From Planctomycetota bacterium (GTDB lineage Bacteria > Planctomycetota > UBA1135 > GCA-002686595): DNA of 37,117 bases. The position numbers and the translations under genes were made by a program. Each line of letters opens with the position of its first letter. The stretch's first letter is position 1. Shown here piece after piece: positions 22,938 to 31,521 of the stretch. The notes under the pieces were generated by a model. That model saw only the letters and a list, made by a program, of their open reading frames with translations, ran no database searches and had not been told where the DNA came from. The stretch lies in NCBI GenBank assembly GCA_028278425.1, contig JANQEJ010000280.1:1-37117 (forward strand), written 5' to 3'.

Positions 22938-23618
22938 ATGCGCGTCCTCTTCGTCCAGAACTGCGAGCTCGAGGGGATCGGGTTCTACGGCCCGCTGCTG
23001 GAGCAGGGCGGCTGCACGGTCGACGTCCATCCCGCCTGGCGCGGCGGGCCGTTCCCGAGCCCTGAGGACTTCGACCTCGTCCTCGCGGGCGGGACGCCGA
23101 TCGCGGCCTACGACGCCGAGGACCACGCGTTCCTGCGCGACGAGCTCCGGTTCCTGAGCCGCGTTCTCGAGCTCGACCTTCCGTACCTCGGCATCTGCGC
23201 CGGTGGCCAGTTGCTCGCCCGGGTGCTCGGCGCGGAGGTCGGCCGCAACCCGGTGCGCGAGATCGGCGGCTACGAGGTCGAGCTCACCGCGGAGGGCGCG
23301 AACGACCCGCTGTTCGCCGGCTTTCCCGCGCGCTTCCCCGTCTTCCACTGGCACGGCGACACGTTCGAGGTGCCCGCGGACGCGACGCTGCTCGCGACCG
23401 GCGAGGCGTGCCGCAACCAGGCCTTCCGCCGCGGCCGCGCGGTGGCGCTGCAGTTTCACCTCGAGGTCGGACCGGAAGCCGCCGGCGCCTGGGCCGAGGC
23501 CTACGCGGCCGAGCTCCCGCCCGGAAAGACCGCCGCCGACGTGCGCGGCGAGTGCGCGGCGGGCGCGCCGGCGATGAATGCGCTGGCGGAACACCTGATC
23601 GGGAACCTCCGCGCGTGA
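22938..23618 (+). CDS. Class I glutamine amidotransferase-like protein
   Basis: 226 residues. The nucleophile elbow is LGICAGGQ with C87, and the His/Glu of the triad are H174 and E176 in LQFHLEV, as in GMP-synthase-type GATase1 domains. VFHWHGDTFEVP is the usual strand before it. It is a stand-alone domain with no synthetase fused, so it may supply ammonia to an unlinked partner or hydrolyse a gamma-glutamyl bond (as in YnfA/PuuD-like relatives). I chose ATG 22938 (MRVLFVQN) over 22926 because the fold begins there and a TAGGAT lies 10 bases upstream. The end overlaps the GTG of the epimerase by 4 bases. Confidence 0.88.
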   Translation: MRVLFVQNCELEGIGFYGPLLEQGGCTVDVHPAWRGGPFPSPEDFDLVLAGGTPIAAYDAEDHAFLRDELRFLSRVLELDLPYLGICAGGQLLARVLGAEVGRNPVREIGGYEVELTAEGANDPLFAGFPARFPVFHWHGDTFEVPADATLLATGEACRNQAFRRGRAVALQFHLEVGPEAAGAWAEAYAAELPPGKTAADVRGECAAGAPAMNALAEHLIGNLRA

Positions 23619-24595
23619 AGATCCTGGTGACGGGCAGCGCGGGCCACCTCGGCGAGGCGCTGATGCGCACGTGGACGGATCGCGAGGCGATCGGGCTCGA
23701 CCTCCTGGACTCGCCCTTCACGCACGCGGTGGGCTCGATCGCCGACCGCGCGTTCGTCGCGCGTTGCATGGACGGAGTGGAAGCGGTCGTCCACACCGCG
23801 ACGCTCCACAAGCCCCACGTAGCGACGCACACGCGCCAGGACTTCGTCGACACGAACGTGACCGGAACGCTCAACCTGCTCGAGGAGGCGGTGAGAGCCG
23901 GCGTCCGGTCGTTCGTCTTCACGAGCACGACGAGCGTGTTCGGCCGCGCGCTGGTCCCGCCGCCGGGCGCGCCGGCCGCGTGGGTCACCGAGGACGTCAC
24001 GCCCGTTCCCAGGAACGTCTACGGCGTGACGAAGGCCGCCGCGGAGGACCTCTGCGAGCTGTTCCACCGCGACCACGACCTGCCGTGCCTGATCCTGCGG
24101 ACGTCGCGCTTCTTTCCGGAGGAGGACGACAACCGCGCGACGCGGGAGGCCTACGAGGACGCGAACGCGAAGGCGAACGAGCTCCTGCACCGGCGCGCGG
24201 ACGTCGAGGACGTCGTCGGCGCCCACGTCCTCGCGCTGGAGCGCGCTCCTGCGATCGGCTTCGGCCGTTACGTCGTCAGCGCGACGACGCCGTTCACGCC
24301 GGACGACCTGGCCGAGCTCAGCGCGGACGCGCCGGCGGTCGTGCGGCGCCGCGTGCCCGACTACGAGGAGGAGTACGCGCGCCGCGGCTGGCGGATGTTC
24401 CCGAGCATCGGCCGCGTCTACGTCAACGAGCGCGCGCGCGAGGACCTCGGCTGGTGCCCGCGCTTCGACTTTCGCCACGTGCTGGATCGCCTTAAGGCCG
24501 GCGAGGATCCGCGCAGCGACCTGGCGCGCGCCATCGGAGCCAAGGGCTACCACGACCGGACCTTCGAGGACGGCCCCTATCCCGTCGCGGATTGA
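23615..24595 (+). CDS. NAD-dependent epimerase/dehydratase
   Basis: 326 residues starting at GTG 23615, in the GTGA overlap with the amidotransferase stop, so the two are translationally coupled. Extended short-chain dehydrogenase fold: cofactor motif VTGSAGHLG (G7, G10, G13), AVVHTATLHKP, VTGTLNLLEEAVRAGV, catalytic S104-T-T-S107 region and Y136-x3-K140 (VYGVTKAAAE), then LILRTSRFFPE. It probably modifies a nucleotide sugar or related carbonyl, but the C-terminal substrate region (YVVSATTPFTPDDLAEL...) does not name one. The ordinary ATG upstream in this frame (23408) lies inside the amidotransferase gene and is a shadow. Confidence 0.9.
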   Translation: MKILVTGSAGHLGEALMRTWTDREAIGLDLLDSPFTHAVGSIADRAFVARCMDGVEAVVHTATLHKPHVATHTRQDFVDTNVTGTLNLLEEAVRAGVRSFVFTSTTSVFGRALVPPPGAPAAWVTEDVTPVPRNVYGVTKAAAEDLCELFHRDHDLPCLILRTSRFFPEEDDNRATREAYEDANAKANELLHRRADVEDVVGAHVLALERAPAIGFGRYVVSATTPFTPDDLAELSADAPAVVRRRVPDYEEEYARRGWRMFPSIGRVYVNERAREDLGWCPRFDFRHVLDRLKAGEDPRSDLARAIGAKGYHDRTFEDGPYPVAD

Positions 24596-24647
24596 CGGGA
24601 ACCCCGGTCTCCCGCCGCGCGGCGACCCGTGGCACGATGACCGGGCG

Positions 24648-26201
24648 ATGAAGATCCCCGGAGCTTTTGCGGTCGCGGCGCTGTTCGCCCATTCGTTCGC
24701 CGCTCAGTGCGAGATCGCCGAGCTCCAGGCGTCGGACAGCGCCGACACCGACGGCTTCGGGACGGAGGTGGCGCTCGACGGTACGCGCGCGGTCATCGGC
24801 TCGGGCACCTTCCTCTCGTTCGTGGGAAACCACACCGCGTACGTCTTCGACGAGACGCCCGCGGGCTGGGTCGAGTCGGCGGCTCTCACCGTTCCCGACG
24901 CGGTGGCGATCGAGTTCGGGCTCGCCGTCGACGTGCTCGGGGACCGGCTCGTCGTCGGAGCGCCCGCCGACGACACGATGGGCACCAACTCCGGCGCCGT
25001 CTTCGTCTACGAGCTCAGCGGCGGCCTCTGGACGCCGGCGGCGACGCTCTACGTGCCCGCGCCGGCTGGAAAGGAGCGCTTTGGAACTTCGCTCCTGCTC
25101 CTCCCCGATCGGCTGATCGTCGGCGCCAGGGGCCAGATCGGCGACGACGGGCAGGTCTTCGTGTTCGACCACGCCGGGGGCGTCTGGTCCCACGTGGTCA
25201 CGCTCGCGGGTTCGATCTTCGGGACGACCGATACGTTCGGGACATCGCTCGCGTGGTCGGGAACCGAGCTCCTCGTGGGGGCTCCGGACAAGGGCCTCTT
25301 CGACGTCGGGGGCGCGTACCTCTTCGACGAGGCTCTCGGTTGGGCCGAGACCGCCGTGCTCTCCGCCCCGACGCCCGTGCCCTTCTCGGACTTCGGCTTC
25401 CACGTCGCGCTCGACGGCGACACCGCCATGGTCAGCGCGCGGGAGAACGTGGACGGCCAGGTCTACGTGTTCGAGCGCGTCGGCGGGGCGTGGTCCTTCG
25501 ACGAACAGCTCGTTCCCGACGATCCGACGGACTTCGACCTGACCGGCGTCGTCGTCGAGCTGGACGGCGACCGCGCGTTCGCCGGCGCACCCGGGGTCGA
25601 GCTCTTGCCTTCCTCTCCCATGGACTCCGGAGCCGTCTTCGAATTCGAGCGCTCCGGCGGCTCCTGGTCCCAGGTCGCGGAGCTCGCGGCGGAGAGTCCG
25701 GTGAAGAACGGCGCCTACGGCGTCTCGCTCGACTTGTCGGAAGGCCGCCTCCTCGTCGGGGCGCAGGGCACGGCGACGATCTCGCCGCCGGTCGCGGGAC
25801 GCGCGCACCTCGTCGCCGTCGACGCGGGCTTCGAGACGTACGGCGCCGGCCTCGCCGGCACGGGCGGGCTGGTTCCGTCGCTCACCGGCGACGGATGCCC
25901 GAGCCCCGGAGCCGACCTGACCGTCTCCGTGTCCGACGGCCTCCCCGGCGCGCCGGGTTTGCTCGTCGCGGCGAGCACCGAGGCGTCGACCCCCTTCGCG
26001 GGTGGACTGATCCTCGTCGGTCCGCCGATGGCGACGCTTGCCCACGTCCTCGACCCAACGGGCGAGCTCGCGCTCGCCGTCGACACGCCGTTCAACCCGT
26101 CGTTGGTCGGACTCGTGCTCCGCCTGCAGGCGGGTTACGCCGACGCCGGCGCCGTGTTCGGCGTGAGCCTCACCAACGGGTTGCGGATCCTCTACGGGTA
26201 G
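24648..26201 (+). CDS. Secreted FG-GAP/integrin-like propeller protein
   Basis: 517 residues. Signal peptide MKIPGAFAVAALFAHSFAAQ. Residues about 25-390 are seven or so repeats with the pattern FG..VAL.G.R..VGAP.........G.VYVFE...G.W........P, the FG-GAP/beta-propeller pattern. The C-terminal 120 residues (ETYGAGLAGTGGLVPSLTGDGCP... to PSLVGLVLRLQAGYADAGAVFGVSLTNGLRILYG) form a different, all-beta domain that I recognise as recurring at the ends of secreted proteins in some planctomycetes. Function is unknown; adhesion or scaffold roles are usual for FG-GAP. It is preceded by a possible CACGAT -10-like box. Confidence 0.82.
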   Translation: MKIPGAFAVAALFAHSFAAQCEIAELQASDSADTDGFGTEVALDGTRAVIGSGTFLSFVGNHTAYVFDETPAGWVESAALTVPDAVAIEFGLAVDVLGDRLVVGAPADDTMGTNSGAVFVYELSGGLWTPAATLYVPAPAGKERFGTSLLLLPDRLIVGARGQIGDDGQVFVFDHAGGVWSHVVTLAGSIFGTTDTFGTSLAWSGTELLVGAPDKGLFDVGGAYLFDEALGWAETAVLSAPTPVPFSDFGFHVALDGDTAMVSARENVDGQVYVFERVGGAWSFDEQLVPDDPTDFDLTGVVVELDGDRAFAGAPGVELLPSSPMDSGAVFEFERSGGSWSQVAELAAESPVKNGAYGVSLDLSEGRLLVGAQGTATISPPVAGRAHLVAVDAGFETYGAGLAGTGGLVPSLTGDGCPSPGADLTVSVSDGLPGAPGLLVAASTEASTPFAGGLILVGPPMATLAHVLDPTGELALAVDTPFNPSLVGLVLRLQAGYADAGAVFGVSLTNGLRILYG

Positions 26202-26206
26202 CCGCG

Positions 26207-26225
26207 GCCAAGGCGTTGGCTTGGC
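26207..26225 (+). terminator. Weak hairpin after the FG-GAP gene
   Basis: GCCAAG (26207-26212) and CTTGGC (26220-26225) pair around a 7-base loop, 6 bases past the stop. A run of nine G, not T, follows, so it is at best a weak terminator. Confidence 0.3.
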
Positions 26226-26249
26226 GGGGGGGGGCGGCGCCCGACATGC

Positions 26250-26255
26250 TACGAT
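26250..26255 (+). promoter_or_regulatory. Possible -10 element of the Cys-rich lipoprotein gene
   Basis: TACGAT would start a leader of about 38 bases that ends in a GGAGGAG ribosome-binding site before ATG 26300. No clear -35 is seen. Confidence 0.35.
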
Positions 26256-26299
26256 TCGTGGCGACGCCCCATCCCGAACCGCGACCTGGAGGAGTTTTC

Positions 26300-26494
26300 A
26301 TGAAGGCGATCCTCGCGCTGCTGGCCCTGGTGGTTCCGCTGGGCTTGACCGCGTCCTGCATCTTCGTGGCCGAAGGCCGTTCGAGCCACGACCTGGAGTA
26401 CTGCGCGGACTGCGGGCAGTACGTCGACGCGGACTTGTGCTGCAGCGATACGGGTGAGACGTGCGTCAAGAGCGGCAAGGACTGCTGCAAGTAG
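26300..26494 (+). CDS. Cys-rich small lipoprotein
   Basis: 64 residues with a strong GGAGGAG site 7 bases upstream of ATG 26300. MKAILALLALVVPLGLTASC ends in a lipobox-like cysteine at position 20. The mature 44 residues contain seven further cysteines (C-x2-C, CC, C and a C-C-K end): EYCADCGQYVDADLCCSDTGETCVKSGKDCCK. The spacing suggests a disulfide knot or a small metal-binding module outside the cytoplasm. I recognise no family. Its end overlaps the predicted start of the arylsulfotransferase-like gene by 41 bases. Confidence 0.7.
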   Translation: MKAILALLALVVPLGLTASCIFVAEGRSSHDLEYCADCGQYVDADLCCSDTGETCVKSGKDCCK

Positions 26495-27680
26495 GGCCGT
26501 AAGCCGGCTCACGCAAACAGCGTTGGTTCTCCTCCTCGCGCCCGCGTGCGGGGAGGAGACTGCTCCACCCCGCGCGGCGGCGGCACCCTCGCCGACCGAC
26601 GAGGCGGCCGCGCTCGAGGCCTTGCGGGCGATCGGCTACACCTCCTGGGACGAGGCTCCGAGCGACGGGTCGTCGGGCGTCGTCGTTCACGACGCGGCGC
26701 GCGCTCACGCCGGCGTCAACCTCTACACGAACGACGTCGACGAGGCGTACGCGCTCGACATGGACGGCCGGGTGCTGCACACGTGGCGCATCCCGGGCCG
26801 CACGCAGGTCGAGTTCTTTCGGCTCCTGGAGGGCGGTCGCGCGCTCGCGATCAGCGTCGACCAGGGCGTCACGCTGGTCGACCGCGAGTCCAACGTCCTC
26901 TGGTCGGTCGACTTTCCCGCGCACCACGAGGTCTGCGCGCTCGCGGACGGGACGTTCCTCGTTCCGTTCTGGGAGGAGCACGAGGACTACCGCGGCCGGG
27001 CGGTGCGCTTCGACGGGATGCTGCGTTTGTCGGCGGACGGTGCGGAGCTCGACCGCTGGCGCACGTGGGATCACCTCGAGGAGCTCCAGAAGCTGCACCC
27101 GCCGCTGGTGCTCGACACGGCGCCCCCGCCCGGATCGGACGAGGCGGGGCAGGTGTACGACTACTACCACCTGAACTCGATCCACGAGGTGGGACCCAAC
27201 GCCAGGGACGGCGACCCGCGCTTCCGCGTCGGCAACCTGCTGCTCTGCTTCCGAAACGCGAACCTGGTCGTGTTGCTCGACGGCGAGACGCGCGAGGTCG
27301 TCTGGCACTGGCGGCCGGGCACGCTCGACATGCCGCACATGCCGACGATGCTCGCGAACGGGAACGTCCTCATCTTCGACAACGGCCACCACCGCGGCTG
27401 GTCGCGCATCCTGGAGATCGATCCGACCGACGGCAGCCGCGTCTGGTCCTGGCGCGCCGAGCCCAAGGAGTCGTTCTTCACCAAGGGGCGCGGCTCGTGC
27501 CAGCGGCTCGCGAACGGCAACACGCTGATCTGCGAGTCGGAGCGCGGGCACGTCTTCGAGGTCACGCGCGAGGGCGACGTCGTGTGGGACTTCTGGAATC
27601 CGGAGGTGAAGAACGGGAAGCGCAAGCGGATCTATCGCTTCCTTCGGCTGAGCGAAGACGCGGCCGGGATCGGAGACTGA
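26454..27680 (+). CDS. Arylsulfotransferase (ASST)-like lipoprotein
   Basis: 408 residues from GTG 26454, the only start in this frame that gives a secretion signal: a basic stretch, TQTALVLLLAPAC and lipobox cysteine at about 32. The mature domain is a six-bladed propeller with ASST-family marks: NDVDEAYALDMDGRVLHTWR near the N-terminus, YYHLNSIHEVG, LDMPHMPTMLANGNVLIFDNGHHRGWSRILEIDP, SCQRLANGNTLICESERGHVFEVTREGDVVWDF. ASST enzymes transfer sulfate between phenols through a histidine intermediate; the histidines here (HLN, PHMP, GHH) are candidates but I cannot assign one. In a window with four sulfatases, a sulfate-metabolism role is attractive. It could also be a non-enzymatic propeller. 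The start lies 41 bases inside the Cys-rich gene. Confidence 0.78.
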   Translation: MRRASRAARTAASRAVSRLTQTALVLLLAPACGEETAPPRAAAAPSPTDEAAALEALRAIGYTSWDEAPSDGSSGVVVHDAARAHAGVNLYTNDVDEAYALDMDGRVLHTWRIPGRTQVEFFRLLEGGRALAISVDQGVTLVDRESNVLWSVDFPAHHEVCALADGTFLVPFWEEHEDYRGRAVRFDGMLRLSADGAELDRWRTWDHLEELQKLHPPLVLDTAPPPGSDEAGQVYDYYHLNSIHEVGPNARDGDPRFRVGNLLLCFRNANLVVLLDGETREVVWHWRPGTLDMPHMPTMLANGNVLIFDNGHHRGWSRILEIDPTDGSRVWSWRAEPKESFFTKGRGSCQRLANGNTLICESERGHVFEVTREGDVVWDFWNPEVKNGKRKRIYRFLRLSEDAAGIGD

Positions 27681-27707
27681 CCTGGAGCGGGTGGCGCGAC
27701 GGAGATG

Positions 27708-27719
27708 CGTTTGTAAACG
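27708..27719. promoter_or_regulatory. Short AT-rich inverted repeat
   Basis: CGTTTGTAAACG has 5-base arms around GT, in a GC-rich 194-base gap. It may be a regulator site for the downstream gene at 27875. Low support. Confidence 0.25.
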
Positions 27720-27806
27720 ATGGCGTCGGTCGCGGAAACGCTTGGACGAAGAGCAGCCGCCCCGGCGCTTCTCTGGTAGCGTGACTCTCGCCCCGGTCTT
27801 GCGCGA

Positions 27807-27820
27807 CCGGCGACCGCCGG
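27807..27820. repeat. 14-bp inverted repeat upstream of the Ycf48-like gene
   Basis: CCGGCG and CGCCGG flank AC. It is GC-only and could be chance in this DNA. The rest of the 27681-27874 gap shows no gene, only a GAGGAG site at the right end. Confidence 0.25.
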
Positions 27821-27874
27821 CCGCGTCTATCGATTCCATTCCGTACGGACCTCTGCCGCTTCGAGGAGATCGCC

Positions 27875-29965
27875 ATGCGTCTCATCGCTCCGCTCCGGTC
27901 GTTCCCGACCACCCTGGCCGTCGTCGCCCTCTCCGCGCCCGCGCTCGCCAACGACCTGGAGTTCACGAACCTCCAGGGCGGGCTCTCCCACGGCGTCTAC
28001 TTCCGCTCGGACGGCCTGACCGGCTGGGCGGTGGAGGACGGCGGGCGCATCCGCAAGACCACCGACGGTTTCGACACCTGGACCTTCCAGGAGACGCCGG
28101 CTTCGGCGCGCGTCCAGTTGCGCGGCGTCTACTTCGTCGAGGGCGGAACGTTCGACGGCTGGGGTTGCGCCGTCGGGGACCAGCACACGATCCTGCGCAC
28201 CGACAACGGCGGCGCGACGTGGACGCAGGTGGACAAGGCCGTGCTGCCCGATTGGCCCGACGATCCCGAGGACCTGAATCTATGGGACGTGGTCTTCGTC
28301 GAGGTGGCGGGGCCAAAGGGGCCGGAGCTCCACGGCTGGGTCGCCGGCCGCGAGGGCGTCTTGTGGTACAGCACCGACGCCGGCGCGAGCTGGGAGTCCC
28401 AGCACGACAACTACAACGAGATCCTGTGGCACGGCTACAACCGCGACGACCGCTACGGTTTGCACGCGGTCGAGGACGGCACCGGAACGCTGCACGTCTA
28501 CGTCACCGGCGATTGGGGCGTGATCGCGCACACGACCGACGAGGGGGCCACCTGGGACTTCCTCGACAACGTGCCGGGCATGATCGCGCCGGACTTCGGC
28601 CCCAACATCGAGATCTACGACGTCGAGGTCCTGCCCACCGGCGACGGCTACGCCACCGGCGGCGTCGGGACCGCCTGCGGCCGCGCGTACCGCATCAGCA
28701 ACTGGACGACGGTGACGTGGGAGCAGCTCGGCCCGCAGAACCCGGCCCCCGAGCCGCCGCCGGCCTCGTGCACGTCCGGCCACTTCACGTCCGCCACGAC
28801 GCTCTACGGCATGGGGATCCTGCCGGACGGGCGCGGCGTGGGCGGAGGGTACGCGTCGCACACCTGGCGCGCTCCCTTCACCGGCAGCCTGTGGGAGTCG
28901 ACCTACCAGCCCCTGCCGAGCGCGGACCCGGTCACGCCGCCGCTGTGGGGAACGACGTCGGTCGGAACGCGGGTCTACACCGTCGGGCAGTTCGGGATCT
29001 TGCGCCGCACCGACGACGGAACGGCCGCGGCTCCGGTGTGGGTGGACAAGCACGGGACCGAGACCACGCGCCTGATCGACGGCGATTTCATCGACGGCTC
29101 GACCGGCTGGGTCACCGGGCAGACGGGACGCGTGCACAAGACCACCGACGGGGGCCTCACGTTCACCGAGGTCTTCAACCCGAGCCTGATGAGCTTCTAC
29201 AACCACGGACTCGACTTCGCCGACGCGAACCGCGGCATCGTCGTGGGCAACCCCGTGGGCACCGTGCCCTTCATCGCCTACACGCATCAAGGCGGCGACG
29301 ACCAGAGCGAGTGGACCCAGGTCGGCTCCGGCGCCTTGCCGGACTTCGGCGGCTCGCCGCCGTTCCTGTTCGACGTGCACTTCTTCGACGCGAACCTGGC
29401 CTGGGCGGTCGGCAGCAACGGCTGGGTGCTGCACTCCGACGACGGCGGCGTCACCTGGGACGACGCCGACCCGAACGGCGACCTCGGCACGCTCAAGATG
29501 AACGCGGTCAGCTTCCTCACCCCGACCATCGGCGTCGTCGTCGGCACCGGCGGCCGCTGCTTCGCGACGCTCGGCAACGACCTCTGGTTCGAGCTCGACG
29601 TGAACCTGACCGGCGGCGCCGACTACACCGGCGAGCTCCTCGGCGTCGAGGCGCGCCTGCCGAGCACCGTCGTGGCGGTCGGCGAGGACGGTTACGTTTT
29701 CGCGTACGTCGCCGCCACCGGCACGCTCGAGCAGGTCTACCAGTCGACGACCGGCTTCAACCTCGAATCGGTCGCGTTGCACCCCACCCAGCTTCAGGTC
29801 TACGCCGGCGCCGCGGACGGCGGCTTCGTTTGGTACGACGGCTCGGGCTGGAGCGAGCCCAACAGCGAGATGAGCTACCGCATGTCGGCCATCGCGCCGG
29901 TGGGAGACGGCGGCTTCGCGATCGGGCAGAGCTTCCTGCTCAATCGGTTCGACCTCGTGCCCTGA
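27875..29965 (+). CDS. Secreted Ycf48/BNR-repeat propeller protein
   Basis: 696 residues from ATG 27875 with GAGGAG about 6 bases upstream. Signal peptide MRLIAPLRSFPTTLAVVALSAPALA. The rest is a series of Ycf48-type repeats: GWAVEDGGRIRKTTDGFDTWTFQETP, GWGCAVGDQHTILRTDNGGATWTQV, GWVAGREGVLWYSTDAGASWES, YVTGDWGVIAHTTDEGATWDFLDN, GWVTGQTGRVHKTTDGGLTFTEVF, AWAVGSNGWVLHSDDGGVTWDDADPN. Each blade holds G..G.....T.DGG.TW. In photosynthetic bacteria Ycf48 helps photosystem II assembly, but no photosystem is implied here; in planctomycetes such propellers are usually surface proteins of unknown role. No C-terminal sorting domain is visible. Confidence 0.83.
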   Translation: MRLIAPLRSFPTTLAVVALSAPALANDLEFTNLQGGLSHGVYFRSDGLTGWAVEDGGRIRKTTDGFDTWTFQETPASARVQLRGVYFVEGGTFDGWGCAVGDQHTILRTDNGGATWTQVDKAVLPDWPDDPEDLNLWDVVFVEVAGPKGPELHGWVAGREGVLWYSTDAGASWESQHDNYNEILWHGYNRDDRYGLHAVEDGTGTLHVYVTGDWGVIAHTTDEGATWDFLDNVPGMIAPDFGPNIEIYDVEVLPTGDGYATGGVGTACGRAYRISNWTTVTWEQLGPQNPAPEPPPASCTSGHFTSATTLYGMGILPDGRGVGGGYASHTWRAPFTGSLWESTYQPLPSADPVTPPLWGTTSVGTRVYTVGQFGILRRTDDGTAAAPVWVDKHGTETTRLIDGDFIDGSTGWVTGQTGRVHKTTDGGLTFTEVFNPSLMSFYNHGLDFADANRGIVVGNPVGTVPFIAYTHQGGDDQSEWTQVGSGALPDFGGSPPFLFDVHFFDANLAWAVGSNGWVLHSDDGGVTWDDADPNGDLGTLKMNAVSFLTPTIGVVVGTGGRCFATLGNDLWFELDVNLTGGADYTGELLGVEARLPSTVVAVGEDGYVFAYVAATGTLEQVYQSTTGFNLESVALHPTQLQVYAGAADGGFVWYDGSGWSEPNSEMSYRMSAIAPVGDGGFAIGQSFLLNRFDLVP

Positions 29966-30009
29966 TCGGCGAGCGTCGGAAACTGGGTTTCACCTGCAAC
30001 GCGCCCGCG

Positions 30010-30026
30010 CGGCGGAACTACCGCCG
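30010..30026 (+). other. GC-rich hairpin in the leader between two secreted propeller genes
   Basis: CGGCGG and CCGCCG pair around AACTA, 32 bases before ATG 30058. No T-run follows, so it is not a clear terminator; it may stabilise the message or be chance. Confidence 0.25.
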
Positions 30027-30057
30027 ACGTTCGCCCCACCACACAGGAGAGTCGAGA

Positions 30058-31467
30058 ATGCAGCACGTCATGACGCTAGCGTGCCGGCGAGGGGTTGCCC
30101 TCGTCCTGCTGGGATCGGGACTCGCGGCGCAGGAGGCATGGAGCGACGTCGACCGCGACGGTGTCGCCGAGTTCGCCCGGAGGGAGGGGACGCAGACCGT
30201 GCTCTACTCGGGTCTGACCCACGCGCCGCTCTTCCGGTTCGAGGGTCGCCTCGAGCCGGACGACCTCGCGGCGGCGGCCGCACCTCCGCCGAGCCCCACC
30301 ATCGGGCCGCCGCTCATCGGGCCGGTGGCACCGCGCAAGGGCGGACCCCGCGCGCTCGTGCCGAACCTGAGCTCGAACGACGTCAGCATTCTGGACACCG
30401 AGCTCAACGTCGAGATCGCGCGCATTCCCGTCGCCGACCGACCCTTCAAGGTCGCGATGACGGGCGACGGCCGCTTCGGTTACGTGGCGCAGCAGAGCGG
30501 GGGCAACGTCTACAAGATCGACATGATCGGCCTCACCCTGGCGAAGACGTTCTCCGTGCCGACGACGAGCTTCGTCGCCGAGGTCGAGGTGTCGCCCGAC
30601 GACCGCTGGCTCGTCCTGGGGGAGACGATGAGGGGCACCGTTCACATCGTCGACGCGACGACCGACACGCTCGCCGGCTCGCTCGTGCTCTGCCAGAGCT
30701 GCGACGGCGTCACCGCCGGCATCCTCTCGACGCCGCAGGTCGCGTTCTCGCCGAGCTCGCAGATCGCCTACGTGTCGATCGCGCAGAGCGACGAGACGCT
30801 GTACGCGATCGAGCTCGCCACGCAGTCGATCGTGGCCTCCGGCCCGACGCAGCCCACGGGCGGGACGCCGATCACCGACCTCGAGCTCACGTCGGACGGG
30901 AAGTTCCTCTACATGGCCGAGACCTTCTGTTTGGGAGGGATCTGCGACTATCGCGAGGTCGACGTGACGACCGCCGCGTTCCAGGACATCCCGGTCAATC
31001 CCGCTAATCCCGCGCCGGACGTTCAGCTCGTGTTGAACGAGGCGCGGATCGCCTCCGGCGGTCTCTGCTACGGGGGCTGCGGAAACTCCCTCGACATTCT
31101 CGACCGCGGGACGCAGCTCGTGACGCCGATTCCGACCGAGACCGAATCCAACCGCAACCTCGTCTACGAAGAGGCGCGGCAGCGCATCTGGGGCATCTGC
31201 ATCCCGGCGTTCATCTACTGCAACCCGGGCAAGGTCGACGTGTTCGACCTGATCACGCAGCAGAAGGTGACGACGATCGACGAAGCCGTGTTCTTCGGCA
31301 ACACGGCGCTGTCGCAGGACGGCAAGTCGTTCTACGCGATCGACCCGTTCGACCGGATCCTCGTGATCGACACCGCGACCTTCGCCGTGTCCCACATCGA
31401 CGTCGGCTCCAACCCGCGCGGGGTCTTCCTCCAGGGGGACAACCGGGTGAAGTTCCTGTCGAACTAG
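30058..31467 (+). CDS. Secreted YVTN-type beta-propeller protein
   Basis: 469 residues from ATG 30058 with AGGAGA 9 bases upstream. Signal peptide up to about GSGLAAQ. An EF-hand-like SDVDRDGVAEF stretch follows. From about residue 100 the chain has the 40-residue repeat of YVTN proteins: VPNLSSNDVSILDTELNVEIARIPVADRPFKVAMTGDGRFGYVAQQSGGNVYKIDMI..., VEVSPDDRWLVLGETMRGTVHIVDATTDTLAGS, SQDGKSFYAIDPFDRILVIDTATFAVSHIDVGSNPRGVF. Eight cysteines fall in pairs (CQSC, CLGGIC, CYGGC, CIPAFIYC), suggesting disulfides outside the cell. Function is unknown. It lies 92 bases downstream of the Ycf48-like gene on the same strand. Confidence 0.83.
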   Translation: MQHVMTLACRRGVALVLLGSGLAAQEAWSDVDRDGVAEFARREGTQTVLYSGLTHAPLFRFEGRLEPDDLAAAAAPPPSPTIGPPLIGPVAPRKGGPRALVPNLSSNDVSILDTELNVEIARIPVADRPFKVAMTGDGRFGYVAQQSGGNVYKIDMIGLTLAKTFSVPTTSFVAEVEVSPDDRWLVLGETMRGTVHIVDATTDTLAGSLVLCQSCDGVTAGILSTPQVAFSPSSQIAYVSIAQSDETLYAIELATQSIVASGPTQPTGGTPITDLELTSDGKFLYMAETFCLGGICDYREVDVTTAAFQDIPVNPANPAPDVQLVLNEARIASGGLCYGGCGNSLDILDRGTQLVTPIPTETESNRNLVYEEARQRIWGICIPAFIYCNPGKVDVFDLITQQKVTTIDEAVFFGNTALSQDGKSFYAIDPFDRILVIDTATFAVSHIDVGSNPRGVFLQGDNRVKFLSN

Positions 31468-31509
31468 AGGTCGAGCCGCTACCGCTCCAGCCAACGGGTC
31501 GCGGTGCGA

Positions 31510-31521
31510 TAACATGCCGCC
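31510..31521 (+). promoter_or_regulatory. Leaderless -10 element of the cupin gene
   Basis: TAACAT (31510-31515) is followed by 6 bases and GTG 31522. No Shine-Dalgarno sequence is present. Confidence 0.45.

Noticed and set aside
26226..26234. Run of nine G as a phase-variation tract
   Set aside because: It lies between genes with no promoter boxes at a meaningful distance on either side, and the next gene has its own -10 and ribosome-binding site.
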